Assembly: GCA_016934415.1 (NCBI GenBank)
Contig: JAFGSW010000058.1
Coordinates: 62,001 to 126,000 of the forward strand
Source: Spirochaetales bacterium
GTDB lineage: Bacteria; Spirochaetota; Spirochaetia; SZUA-6; RPPD01
Direction of reading: 5' to 3'
DNA: 64,000 nucleotides
A program made the translations under genes and the position numbers. A model generated the notes under the pieces. The model was not told the origin of the DNA. It saw only the letters and a program-made list of their open reading frames with translations, and ran no database searches. Below are positions 42,669 through 52,559 of this stretch, piece by piece. Positions within the stretch are counted from its first letter, which is position 1. Each line of letters starts with the position of its first letter.

Positions 42669-43709
42669 TCACACGGCGGGCGAGACGCCCGCCGTCCCCC
42701 CCATCGTCCGACCCGTTATCGGCAGGAGCCGCGCAAGCTTGTCCATGAGCGAAGCGAATCGCTCCGGTTTGAGCGACTGTTCGCCGTCGCTCAAGGCGTT
42801 CTCCGGGCAGGGGTGTACTTCCACCATCAGGCCGTCCGCGCCGGCGGCCGCGGCGGCCAGGGCGAGCGGCTCGACGAGGCGCCAGGAGCCGGCGGCGTGG
42901 CTCGGATCGACGACCACGGGCAGGTGGGTCTTCAGCTTGAGCTGTGGTACGGCGGAGATGTCGAGGGTGTTGCGCGTTCCGGGTTCAAAGGTGCGGATGC
43001 CGCGTTCGCAGAGGACGACCTCCATGTTGCCGCCGGCCAGCACGTATTCGGCCGAAAGCAGGAACTCGTCGATGGTGACCATCATGCCGCGCTTCAGAAG
43101 CACCGGCTTGCGGATTTTTCCCAGCTTTTTCAAGAGCGCGTAATTCTGGCAATTCCGCGCCCCCACCTGCAGGATGTCCGCGTATTCAGTAACCGCGCCG
43201 AGGTCGTCCTGGTCGAGGACCTCGGTGACGACGGGAAGGCCGTGTCGGTCGCCGGCCTCTTTCAGCCAGCGCAGTCCCTCCTTGCCGCGGCCTTGGAAGG
43301 CGTACGGGCTCGTGCGCGGCTTGTAGGCGCCGCCGCGCAGGAAGGCGGCGCCCGCCTTCTTCACCGCCGCCGCGCACGCCTCGATTTGTCCCGGCGACTC
43401 GACCGAGCACGGTCCGGCGATGACCGCGAACCCTTGCCCGCCGATCCGGGCCGTTCCCCGCACGTCGATCTCGGTCGGGGTGTCTTTCAGGCTTTTGCCC
43501 GCGAGTACGTACGGCTCGCGGGGCTCGAGCAGGGCGTAGGAGCCCGCCTCGCCCGGCAGGTCGGCGAGGAGGGCGGCGGAAAAATCGAGAACCGTGAAGA
43601 GCGGTCCCTCGCTCGTGGCAAGGCGGCAGGGCCGATACCCGCGAGTTTCGAGGGCGTCGAGAAGCTTCTCGGGTGCGGCGTGCGTGTGAGGTTTGGCTAA
43701 CAGGATCAT
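42669..43709 (-). CDS. aroF: 3-deoxy-7-phosphoheptulonate (DAHP) synthase, type I-beta
   Basis: A 346-residue enzyme of the first step of the shikimate pathway (phosphoenolpyruvate plus erythrose 4-phosphate). Residues about 1-75 form the ferredoxin-like regulatory domain found in the Thermotoga type. The barrel follows with [50 protein letters not shown] and [11 protein letters not shown], which include the metal-binding Cys, His, Glu and Asp. SD CAGGAGG is present. Its expression is controlled by the attenuator at 43788-43926. The last codons (TAGVSPAV) come from a dispersed palindrome at 42673-42695. Confidence 0.96.
   Translation of the reverse strand: MILLAKPHTHAAPEKLLDALETRGYRPCRLATSEGPLFTVLDFSAALLADLPGEAGSYALLEPREPYVLAGKSLKDTPTEIDVRGTARIGGQGFAVIAGPCSVESPGQIEACAAAVKKAGAAFLRGGAYKPRTSPYAFQGRGKEGLRWLKEAGDRHGLPVVTEVLDQDDLGAVTEYADILQVGARNCQNYALLKKLGKIRKPVLLKRGMMVTIDEFLLSAEYVLAGGNMEVVLCERGIRTFEPGTRNTLDISAVPQLKLKTHLPVVVDPSHAAGSWRLVEPLALAAAAAGADGLMVEVHPCPENALSDGEQSLKPERFASLMDKLARLLPITGRTMGGTAGVSPAV
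42673..42695. repeat. GGCGGGCG palindrome forming the end of the aroF gene
   Basis: ACGGCGGGCG (42673-42682) and CGCCCGCCGT (42686-42695) are perfect inverted arms with the loop AGA. The element overlaps the last codons of the DAHP synthase and may also serve as its terminator stem. A near relative lies at 27631-27649. Confidence 0.75.
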
Positions 43710-43787
43710 GGTCGTCCTCCTGGCTTTTGGGATCCTCGGCCGGGCGGTACCGCCTGCCGCGATCGCTTGTTAAGCGCCGGAGGGCGC

Positions 43788-43822
43788 AAAAAAAGCCGCA
43801 GGCGGTGGAAAACGCCTGCGGC
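43788..43822 (-). terminator. Attenuator terminator of aroF
   Basis: On the minus strand GCCGCAGGCG, a loop TTTTCCAC and CGCCTGCGGC form a perfect 10-bp stem followed directly by seven T (43794-43788). It lies between the leader peptide and aroF, 79 bases before the aroF ATG. Upstream, CGTCTGTAGC (43854-43845) can pair with the 5' arm GCCGCAGGCG (9 of 10, with wobble) as an antiterminator. That segment in turn pairs with GCTGCCAACTACAG inside the leader gene (43902-43889). Confidence 0.9.
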
Positions 43823-43845
43823 CCGGTGCCTTCATGCACTGCCAG

Positions 43846-43926
43846 CTACAGACGTCTCTTGGGGTAAAAATACCAGAAGCGAAAGAGGCTGTAGTTGGCA
43901 GCAAGAATACTCTGTACATCCTTCAT
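43846..43926 (-). CDS. Aromatic-rich leader peptide controlling aroF
   Basis: A 26-codon frame from ATG 43926 to TAG 43848-43846. It starts MKDVQSILAAN and continues YSLFRFWYFY, then PKRRL. Seven of those ten middle codons are for Phe, Tyr or Trp, the end products of the pathway that aroF begins. It sits between a strong promoter and a terminator hairpin with alternative pairings, the classical layout of ribosome-mediated attenuation: shortage of charged aromatic tRNA stalls the ribosome over segment 1 and lets the antiterminator form. No strong Shine-Dalgarno site is seen. Confidence 0.9.
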   Translation of the reverse strand: MKDVQSILAANYSLFRFWYFYPKRRL

Positions 43927-43943
43927 GAGTGCACCGTGCAAAA

Positions 43944-43972
43944 AGCATACTCTATCCGAACGGGAAGGTCAA
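43944..43972 (-). promoter_or_regulatory. Promoter of the aroF leader
   Basis: The minus strand has TTGACC (43972-43967), a 17-base spacer and TATGCT (43949-43944). The predicted start is near 43937, about 11 bases before the leader ATG. Confidence 0.8.
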
Positions 43973-44050
43973 GGGATTCGCTATTGCGGCTGTTTCGCCT
44001 GCGCGGTGGGAGAGCCTCGCCAAGGCGGCTTTGCGGCCTGAGCAATCATC

Positions 44051-44079
44051 TTGAATGTTGTTTTATGTTCGCTTAGAAT
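44051..44079 (+). promoter_or_regulatory. Promoter of the NTN-hydrolase-like gene
   Basis: TTGAAT (44051-44056), a 17-base spacer and TAGAAT (44074-44079). The predicted start near 44086 gives a leader of about 90 bases before the ATG at 44177. Confidence 0.6.
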
Positions 44080-44176
44080 GGCTAGAGGGCATAGTCAGCT
44101 CTATGGCATGTTCCTCAGGGTTGTCCGCTCATGCGGAGCGGGTGGATATTCGAATTCGGCTTCATGGGAGTTGCGG

Positions 44177-45880
44177 ATGACCGTACGCGAAGCGTTCGAA
44201 CACGACGGTTTCATCGTTGTCAGGGAAGAAACCTTCCACGGCCGGAAGGGACTCCGCGCCGAGCACAAGACCGCGGTCAACGTTAAAACCGGCCGGAAAA
44301 AATACGCTCTCTATGTTGAAGGCGACGCGTACGAAATGGGCTACCTGACCGCGCTCCTCGCCCCCGATTCGGTCGAGGCGATGGGCACCACGTTCCTCCT
44401 CAACATCGCCCCGTCGTTTATCGGCTTCGACCCGGAGCGGGTGTGCCCCCTCTTCCGCTGGCTCGTCCGGCTTCTCCTGCCTGTCCTTGAGCGGGCGCTC
44501 GTCGACATGGCGTATGAAATCTCGGAAGAAATGTTCAAGGACATCCCCGCCGACCTGAAACTCGAGATGCAGGGACTGGCGGACGGCCTGAAATCGGTTC
44601 GGCCGCATACGACCGTGGATTACAAAGAAATATGGGCCCTGAACGCGGGCATCGACTGCATTCTCTCCATCGTCTATTCGCCCGGGTCGTTTCTACGCGG
44701 TCTCCCCAAGCTCCTTTCCGGGCACCTGCATGTGCCGCTCGCCTGCAATGGGTTCATGACGTTCGGGAACGCCCTCGCCCCCGGGCTGCGGGGAAGCGCC
44801 CACTTTTTCGGCCGCGACTTCATGTTCCCGACCGCCCACGTCTTCCAGGACGAAGCCTGCCTTGTCGTTTACAACCCCGCCGACGGGCGCCTGCCCCTCG
44901 TGAGCGGCACCGCTCCCGGCTTCGCGGCGAGCGTCGTCGCCATGAACCGGAAAGGGATCGCCATGGGGGTGGACATGGCCGCCTCCGGGGCCTGCGACGC
45001 GGCGCGGGCGGGGTACAACGCGATTCTCCTCGTGCGCGGCGCCATGCACGAGGCCTCGAGCGCGGACGAGGCGCTCGCCTACGTGACCGCGGCCCGGCGC
45101 GGCGTGTCCTGGGACTACCTTATCGCCGACGGCACGCACGATCGCGACGTGGTCGCCGAGGCAGGCAAGAGCGCCGCCGACTCGGACCCGGTGAGCTATC
45201 CGCCCGAGGAGCTTCAAACATTCGGCCTTTTGCCCGGGGCGCTCGAGCTCTTCCGCCGCGACACCCTTCCGATCGTCAACGGGGTGGCGGCGCGCTGGAA
45301 TGATTCCCGGTACCCCGAGGAATTCCTGAAATACAACCCCGAGCTTTTCGGCTACTTTCACAAGCACTACACCGAGGACATGATGGGGGAGCGGGGATAT
45401 ATCGGACGCTGGGTGAACGGCGCGGTGGAGCGGAATTGTCCCGGCAGTTTCTATTTCGCCCCGCAGCGCGAGGATAAGGACGACGTGCTCATCGCCACCA
45501 ACCATTACCTCTCGCCGTCCCAGAGGCTGTGCGCCATGGACCCGTGGGCCAACCGGCTCACCAGCGGGCACGACGCCGACATCCAGTGGCGCTACGACCG
45601 GCTCAACGACCTCATCCTCGGCGCGTACGGCGCGATCGATGGGGCCGAAGCTTGGCGCCTGATCAATTTCATCGCCGCGCTCCCGGATTCGGACACGCCC
45701 GATTACTACGCGTCCGAGCCCGACGTCGAATACGTCGACGCGGAGGGACATGTGCGGACGACCAAGGAAGTCCCCGGGATGACCTCGCTCTGCGAGCTCA
45801 AGACCTTGGTGATCAGGTGCCGCTACGGCTATTACGCCGACGAGCCGGTGGAGATCACGCTTCCCAATTACCTTGTCTGA
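44177..45880 (+). CDS. NTN-hydrolase-like protein, peptidase C45/acyltransferase type
   Basis: A 567-residue protein read from ATG 44177, which has GGGAG six bases upstream and lies downstream of a promoter at 44051-44079; the longer frame from 44051 overlaps that promoter. The middle has CNGFMTFGNALAPGLRGSAH, FFGRDFMFP and VAMNRKGIAMGVDM, resembling the autoprocessing core of the C45 / acyl-CoA:6-aminopenicillanate acyltransferase family, where Cys becomes the N-terminal nucleophile after self-cleavage. The preceding 180 residues are helical and would be the pro-part. No signal peptide. The substrate is unknown; amide hydrolysis or acyl transfer is expected. Confidence 0.68.
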   Translation: MTVREAFEHDGFIVVREETFHGRKGLRAEHKTAVNVKTGRKKYALYVEGDAYEMGYLTALLAPDSVEAMGTTFLLNIAPSFIGFDPERVCPLFRWLVRLLLPVLERALVDMAYEISEEMFKDIPADLKLEMQGLADGLKSVRPHTTVDYKEIWALNAGIDCILSIVYSPGSFLRGLPKLLSGHLHVPLACNGFMTFGNALAPGLRGSAHFFGRDFMFPTAHVFQDEACLVVYNPADGRLPLVSGTAPGFAASVVAMNRKGIAMGVDMAASGACDAARAGYNAILLVRGAMHEASSADEALAYVTAARRGVSWDYLIADGTHDRDVVAEAGKSAADSDPVSYPPEELQTFGLLPGALELFRRDTLPIVNGVAARWNDSRYPEEFLKYNPELFGYFHKHYTEDMMGERGYIGRWVNGAVERNCPGSFYFAPQREDKDDVLIATNHYLSPSQRLCAMDPWANRLTSGHDADIQWRYDRLNDLILGAYGAIDGAEAWRLINFIAALPDSDTPDYYASEPDVEYVDAEGHVRTTKEVPGMTSLCELKTLVIRCRYGYYADEPVEITLPNYLV

Positions 45881-45928
45881 TAGGGCGGGCGAGAAACTTG
45901 GGAGTGGAAAGGCGGAGAACGAAACGAC

Positions 45929-47365
45929 ATGCAGCCCGTGATCGTATGCGTCAGTGTCGACGCCTCGCTCATCGAACGCCTGACCGGAGAGGCGCGGGCC
46001 GTGTTCGGCGAAGAGCCGCGGATCGAATTCTGCCGCGACGCGGCCGGCGCGCGGGAGTGCTTCCGCGCCGCCGTCTCGGCCGGGCATGACGTCCCGGTCG
46101 TAGTGGCGGACACGTCGCTGCCGGCCGGAGAGCGCAAGGCGCTTTTCGACGAGCTGCAGCGGTGTTCCCCCTGGACCGGAACCATCTTGGTGCCCGGCCG
46201 CGACGTCTTCCCGAAACCCGGGATGCCGCGCGCGGTGTCGCGTATTCAAGCCGGCACCCGGGGCTTCGCGCACGATCTGATGCGGGCTGCCGTGGCGTAC
46301 CGGCGGGGGAAGGAACAAGGCCGCGACGAGTCGCCGGACGGGGCATCCGGCGCGCGACCGAAAGAAGACCGACCGAACGACCCCCCAGGCGACTCCCCCA
46401 GCGACCGGCCGCTTATCGATCAGCTGCTTAAAATCGTGAGCGCCAAGGTCAAGGAGCTCGAAGACCGGGAGGGCGAGCTCGAGACGCTCTTCCGGGAGCT
46501 CAACGTCGAGACCATCCAGCGCCTCCTCATCGAACGGGAGGCGGAGAGAATGAGCCGGCGCCTGTCCGCGCTCCAGAACAACCTCAAAAACAACCTGTTC
46601 ATCCGCAGCGTGCTCCACTCCCTCATCAACATGCTCCAGGTCCAGTTTTCCATCGACAAGGAGGAAAACAGGGTCATCCGGGAGATCGAGCGCGCCCTGC
46701 GGGACGCCGCCGCCCGCGGCGCCCGCTGCCCCGAAGTTGAAGAGCGGCTTCTGCCGCGCCTGAAAAAGCTGCGCGAGGAGACCAACGACAACGTCCACCG
46801 GACGATGACGGGATACGCCCGGGCCGTCCAGCGTTCGCTCCTCGGGGAGCAGGGGTTCGCGAGCACGCACCCGACGAACCTCGTCGCCGTGTTCGAGCGC
46901 GTGGTCGCTAAGTACCGGGAGATTCTCTCCGGCGAGAAAACCGGCCGTCCCATCCGGTTCGTCGTCGAGCCGTCCGCGACGGAAGTCAGCGTATGGATAT
47001 ACGATTTCGCCCTCGTCAATATTCTCGAAAACCTCCTCACCAACTCGATCCGCAAACTGCTCGGGGCCGAGAGGAAGTCCCGCCGGATCACCTTGTCCGT
47101 GGGGGAGGAGCGTCTCAACGCGGAGTGCTACACGGTCCTCACCTGGTCGGACAACGGTCCGGGCGTGCCGAAAGAGAGGAAGCAATCGATCTTCTCCGGC
47201 GATTCGGACAAGACCGAAGCGGGAGACCACGGGGTCGGCCTGTCCGACGTCAAGGCCACCGTGGAATCGACGGGGGGATTTATCCGCGAGGAGGGCGTCC
47301 CCGGCGAGGGCGCTCGATTCATCATCGGCATCCCGCGTCCGGCGCCCGAGGATGAGTCTCTTTGA
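45929..47365 (+). CDS. Atypical signalling protein with HATPase domain and receiver-like N-terminus
   Basis: A 478-residue soluble protein. Residues 1-130 resemble a receiver domain (VPVVVADTSLPAGERK could hold the Asp), but the acidic pair near the N-terminus is missing. A charged linker (about 130-170) and long helices (about 175-300, no convincing H-E/D phospho-site) lead to a HATPase domain: NILENLLTNSIRKLL, WSDNGPGVP and GDHGVGLSDVKATVE. ATP binding is likely, while His autophosphorylation is doubtful. The C-terminal domain resembles anti-sigma or sensor ATPases. It follows the NTN-hydrolase gene by 48 bases and may be cotranscribed. Confidence 0.78.
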   Translation: MQPVIVCVSVDASLIERLTGEARAVFGEEPRIEFCRDAAGARECFRAAVSAGHDVPVVVADTSLPAGERKALFDELQRCSPWTGTILVPGRDVFPKPGMPRAVSRIQAGTRGFAHDLMRAAVAYRRGKEQGRDESPDGASGARPKEDRPNDPPGDSPSDRPLIDQLLKIVSAKVKELEDREGELETLFRELNVETIQRLLIEREAERMSRRLSALQNNLKNNLFIRSVLHSLINMLQVQFSIDKEENRVIREIERALRDAAARGARCPEVEERLLPRLKKLREETNDNVHRTMTGYARAVQRSLLGEQGFASTHPTNLVAVFERVVAKYREILSGEKTGRPIRFVVEPSATEVSVWIYDFALVNILENLLTNSIRKLLGAERKSRRITLSVGEERLNAECYTVLTWSDNGPGVPKERKQSIFSGDSDKTEAGDHGVGLSDVKATVESTGGFIREEGVPGEGARFIIGIPRPAPEDESL

Positions 47366-47445
47366 GAAGATTCATCGGGAAAGCAGGAGAGACGGGAAGC
47401 CGGGAAAAGAGAAGAGAGGAAAGAGAGCGAGCGAACTGCGATGAC

Positions 47446-47625
47446 GTCATTGCGAGGCCCGGATAAAAGCGGCCATAAGTAAAGAATACTCGGGCCGAAG
47501 CAATCTCTTGACTTCTCTCGTTTCCCGACAATGACGGAAATGACCCAAGTGTCAAGAGATTGCTTCGCCTGACCGCTCTAGGAAAAAATGGGATAAGCAA
47601 ATCAGGCGGTCAGGCTCGCAATGAC
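47446..47625. repeat. 180-bp nested inverted repeat (TCATTGCGAGG / GAAGCAATCTC type)
   Basis: Outer arms GTCATTGCGAG (47446) and CTCGCAATGAC (ending 47625) enclose inner arms CGAAGCAATCTCTTGAC (47496-47512) and GTCAAGAGATTGCTTCG (47551-47567), a perfect 17-bp inverted repeat. The wording belongs to a dispersed repeat known from many bacterial genomes. It resembles a MITE or large REP element and contains no gene. It fills most of the gap 47366-47784; the rest carries GGAAGCCGGGAAAA words and the thiol peroxidase promoter area (TTGTCA 47708, TATAGT 47729, 15-base spacer). Confidence 0.8.
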
Positions 47626-47784
47626 ACTCATGCGTGAACCAATTGTTTTTTTATTTTCCTTCCTTCCTTTTCTTTTCCTGGTTTTCTTATTAATCCTCTT
47701 ATCTCAGTTGTCAGGGAAGGTGAAAGGGTATAGTGTGGTAGCCGAAGGCGATGGGGGCCTTGAGAACAAAAACGAGGAGGCTAT

Positions 47785-48297
47785 ATGACCGAACGGAAAA
47801 CGACCACGATGGGGGGCAACATCATCACGCTCCTCGGCCAGGAGCTCCAGGTCGGAACGCGCGCCCCCGATTTCGCGGCGCGCACCACCGAACTCTACCA
47901 GGTGACCCTCGACGACTATCGGGGGAAGCGGAAGCTCGTGAGCGTCTCCCCGTCGCTCGACACCACCATCTGCGACCTGCAAACCCGCCGCTTCAACCAG
48001 GAAGCGGCCGTACTGCCGGGCATTGTCAAGGTGCTTTCGATGAGCATGGACCTGCCCTTCGCCCTCAAGCGCTGGGCGCAATCGGTGACCGGCCTTTCCA
48101 TCGAGCTTCTTTCCGATTACATCGATGCCTCCTTCGGCCTCTCCTACGGAGTGCTTATCAAGGAGCTGCGGCTCTTGAACCGATCCGTGTTCATCATCGA
48201 CGAGGCCGACGTCGTCCGCTACGCCGAGGTCGTTTCCGAGAACGACAACCACCCGAACTACGCGGCGGCTTTGGAGGCTCTGAAGCGTCTCGGGTAG
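47785..48297 (+). CDS. tpx: Thiol peroxidase Tpx lacking the resolving cysteine
   Basis: A 170-residue peroxiredoxin of normal Tpx length with GAGGAGG upstream. The peroxidatic Cys is in SPSLDTTICDLQTRRF (canonical SxDTxVC). The family's resolving Cys lies in DLPFAxxRFCG; here the segment reads DLPFALKRWAQS, so it is missing. The Tpx-specific PDF, DLPFA and WAQ/GL positions otherwise align. This Cys is the only one in the protein. It reduces peroxides, but reduction of the sulfenic acid must use an external thiol or partner. Monocistronic. Confidence 0.92.
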   Translation: MTERKTTTMGGNIITLLGQELQVGTRAPDFAARTTELYQVTLDDYRGKRKLVSVSPSLDTTICDLQTRRFNQEAAVLPGIVKVLSMSMDLPFALKRWAQSVTGLSIELLSDYIDASFGLSYGVLIKELRLLNRSVFIIDEADVVRYAEVVSENDNHPNYAAALEALKRLG

Positions 48298-48657
48298 ATT
48301 CATTCCATCGGACTTGGGAAGAGGACGCGAAGGCCACCCTTCGACTCAGCATCGGAGCATGAATGCTCCGATGCTGCTCAGAGCAAGCTCCGAATACCAA
48401 AAGAACGAAGGGGGAGGGAGAAGGGGGGGCGATGAGGAAGCCGGGATAGGCGGGAGAGCAGAAAAAAAGTTCTCGACTGCCTCCATCCATTTCCCTTCTC
48501 GCCTCTCCTATGAATCGGCCAACAAGATGGAAATCGATGCCCTTCACTTTTACCCCTAAAGATGCTATTTTATTTGTAGAATGCCGTTGCGAGTGAGCGG
48601 CCGTAGAGGCGCCGCCGGGTCCGGCCATCGTCAACCGACAAGGGGGAACTACGGATA
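48298..48657. other. Intergenic region with a perfect 13-bp hairpin
   Basis: AGCATCGGAGCAT (48348-48360) and ATGCTCCGATGCT (48363-48375) are perfect inverted arms with a 2-base loop, 48 bases after the tpx stop. No T-run follows. The rest of the 360 bases is purine-rich on the plus strand and holds no supportable gene; the promoter of clpS is expected near its right end (TAGAAT at about 48576). Confidence 0.65.
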
Positions 48658-48966
48658 ATGCCCCTTTCCGATTACGAAGAAGGCGTAAAAACCGAATCGA
48701 AACCCAAGGCGGAAACGCCGAAAATGTACCGGGTGATACTCCTGAACGACCACTACACGACCATGGAGTTCGTGGTTGAAGTGCTTGTCCGGGTGTTCAA
48801 GAAGCCGGTGCCCGAGGCCACCCGCATCATGCTCGACGTGCACAGGAAGGGACAGGGCACGGTGGGGGTTTACATCCGCGATGTCGCGGAGACGAAAGTC
48901 TCCCAGGTGCACGCGCTGGCGCGAGAGAGGGAATTCCCTTTGCGATGCACGTTCGAGGAAGCGTGA
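48658..48966 (+). CDS. clpS: ClpS, N-degron adaptor of ClpAP
   Basis: A 102-residue adaptor. The flexible N-terminus (residues 1-22) precedes the core with YRVILLNDHYTTMEFVVEVL (the ND/T substrate-pocket signature), the helix with VFKKPVPEATRIMLDVHRKG and QVHALAREREFPLRCTFEE. ClpS binds proteins with destabilising N-terminal residues and delivers them to ClpA, encoded next. A strong hairpin begins at the stop codon. Confidence 0.96.
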   Translation: MPLSDYEEGVKTESKPKAETPKMYRVILLNDHYTTMEFVVEVLVRVFKKPVPEATRIMLDVHRKGQGTVGVYIRDVAETKVSQVHALAREREFPLRCTFEEA

Positions 48967-49004
48967 CAAAATATTGAAAAGGCGGAGCCTTTCCAATATT
49001 TTGT
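48966..49004. terminator. Hairpin after clpS
   Basis: ACAAAATATTGAAAAGGC and GCCTTTCCAATATTTTGT form an 18-bp stem with one mismatch and a 3-base loop, starting within the clpS stop codon. There is no T-run on the plus strand after it (AAAAAAGGGGG), so it may separate clpS and clpA mRNA by processing rather than termination. Two more hairpins (49166-49186 and 49191-49213) occur before clpA. Confidence 0.55.
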
Positions 49005-49165
49005 AAAAAAGGGGGAGGAGGAAAAAAAGGAAGGCAATTGTATTTGAGAACGATCCTTCCATCGATAAAGAACTGGTTTCCCCTTCAAGTGTGGAAAACC
49101 TTATAGGGTTTTTTAACACATGCCGCAAGAGGGGACCTTTTTCCTTCGCTTTTTGATACGTTCTC

Positions 49166-49213
49166 GAAAAACCCGAAGGGTTTTTCCCGACCGAAAAGGC
49201 GCAGCCTTTTCGG
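49166..49213. repeat. Two consecutive short hairpins upstream of clpA
   Basis: GAAAAACCCGAAGGGTTTTTC (49166-49186) and CCGAAAAGGC plus GCCTTTTCGG (49191-49213, 3-base loop) lie back to back, ending 34 bases before the clpA start. The core AAAGGC-G-A/C-GCCTTT recurs in the hairpin after clpS. Confidence 0.55.
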
Positions 49214-49247
49214 CGACCGCAGACGAGCTGCAGGTGATCAGAAGGTT

Positions 49248-51599
<2,352 letters not shown>

Positions 51600-51605
51600 G
51601 CCCGC

Positions 51606-52322
51606 ATGCCGGTGTACGAGTTGGGCCGCGACATCGCCTTTCCCCCCGTCGAGCTTTCCACCAGGGAGGGAATTCTCGCCATCGGCGGCGACCTTCGCCC
51701 CGACCGGCTTATCGAGGCCTATCGGCGGGGGATCTTTCCCTGGTACAGCGAGCCCGAGCCCATCCTCTGGTGGTCGCCCGACCCGCGCTGCATTCTTTTT
51801 CCGCACGAGGCGGTTCTCTCCGAGTCGATGAGGAAAATGCTGAAAAAAGGGGCCTTCCATTTCACCGCCGACACCCGTTTCCGGGACGTCATGATCTCCT
51901 GCGCCAGGGATCGCCGGAACAAACCCGGCACCTGGATCACCGAGGACATCCTCGAAGCCTATTGCGAGCTCCATCGCCTCGGCTTCGCCCACTCCGTCGA
52001 GGCCTGGCGCGGCGGCGCGCTCGCGGGCGGCCTCTACGGCGTGTCACTCGGCTCGATTTTTATCGGTGAATCGATGTTCCACTTCGTCCCCAACGCCTCC
52101 AAGGCCGCCTTCCTGCTTCTCTGTCGCCGGCTTTCGGAGCTGGGCTTCATGGTCGTCGACTGCCAGGTGTATTCGCCTCATTTGGGCAGCCTGGGAGCGT
52201 GGGAAATCCCGCGCCGCGACTACCTCAAGCTCCTCAAGCTCTCGCTCGAGCACGAGACCAGGCGCGGCTCCTGGAACCCCGACTTCGAGGGCAGGGAGAC
52301 GGTCTTTATGGAGAAGAATTAA
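51606..52322 (+). CDS. aat: Leucyl/phenylalanyl-tRNA-protein transferase
   Basis: A 238-residue enzyme with LAIGGDLRPDRLIEAYRRGI, FPWYSEPEPILWWSPDPRCI, TWITEDILEAYCELHRLG, HSVEAWRGGALAGGLYGVSL, GSIFIGESMF and DCQVYSPHLGSLGA, the standard order for Aat. It adds Leu or Phe to proteins with N-terminal Lys or Arg, making them ClpS substrates. It begins 6 bases after clpA, so this end of the pathway is one operon (clpA-aat) with clpS just upstream. Confidence 0.97.
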   Translation: MPVYELGRDIAFPPVELSTREGILAIGGDLRPDRLIEAYRRGIFPWYSEPEPILWWSPDPRCILFPHEAVLSESMRKMLKKGAFHFTADTRFRDVMISCARDRRNKPGTWITEDILEAYCELHRLGFAHSVEAWRGGALAGGLYGVSLGSIFIGESMFHFVPNASKAAFLLLCRRLSELGFMVVDCQVYSPHLGSLGAWEIPRRDYLKLLKLSLEHETRRGSWNPDFEGRETVFMEKN

Positions 52323-52346
52323 GCGGCTCCGCTTACCAAGAAAAAA

Positions 52347-52466
52347 ACTACGGATAGGACGCGGATGAGGACGGATAGAGAGAAGAGCAAGAAAAATTTA
52401 AACTTTTATTTCTTATTCCTTTTCCCTCTCTCTTCATCCGCGTCTTATCCGCGTTCATCCGTAGTT
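52347..52466. repeat. Second inverted pair of ATCCG-word repeats
   Basis: ACTACGGATAGGACGCGGAT (from 52347) and the region 52435-52466 (CATCCGCGTCTTATCCGCG, then TTCATCCGTAGTT) are inverted relative to each other around 64 AT-rich bases, with purine and pyrimidine tracts continuing the pairing. They follow aat as the pair at 32114-32405 follows phoR, which suggests a shared role at 3' ends. Confidence 0.75.
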
Positions 52467-52559
52467 CTTTCCTTGGGAAGTTGATTTCAACGACGGAGTG
52501 AGTAGATATTCCACCGCCAAGGTGCTACAGTACTAGAGGATGGAGGACGAAGGTCAGGC

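Noticed and set aside
44051-44176. Upstream start for the NTN-hydrolase-like gene
   Set aside because: The TTG at 44051 is part of a -35 hexamer, and the ATG at 44177 has a good ribosome-binding site.
44693-47230. 845-codon minus-strand open frame
   Set aside because: It spans two certain plus-strand genes and their gap and has no recognisable domain.
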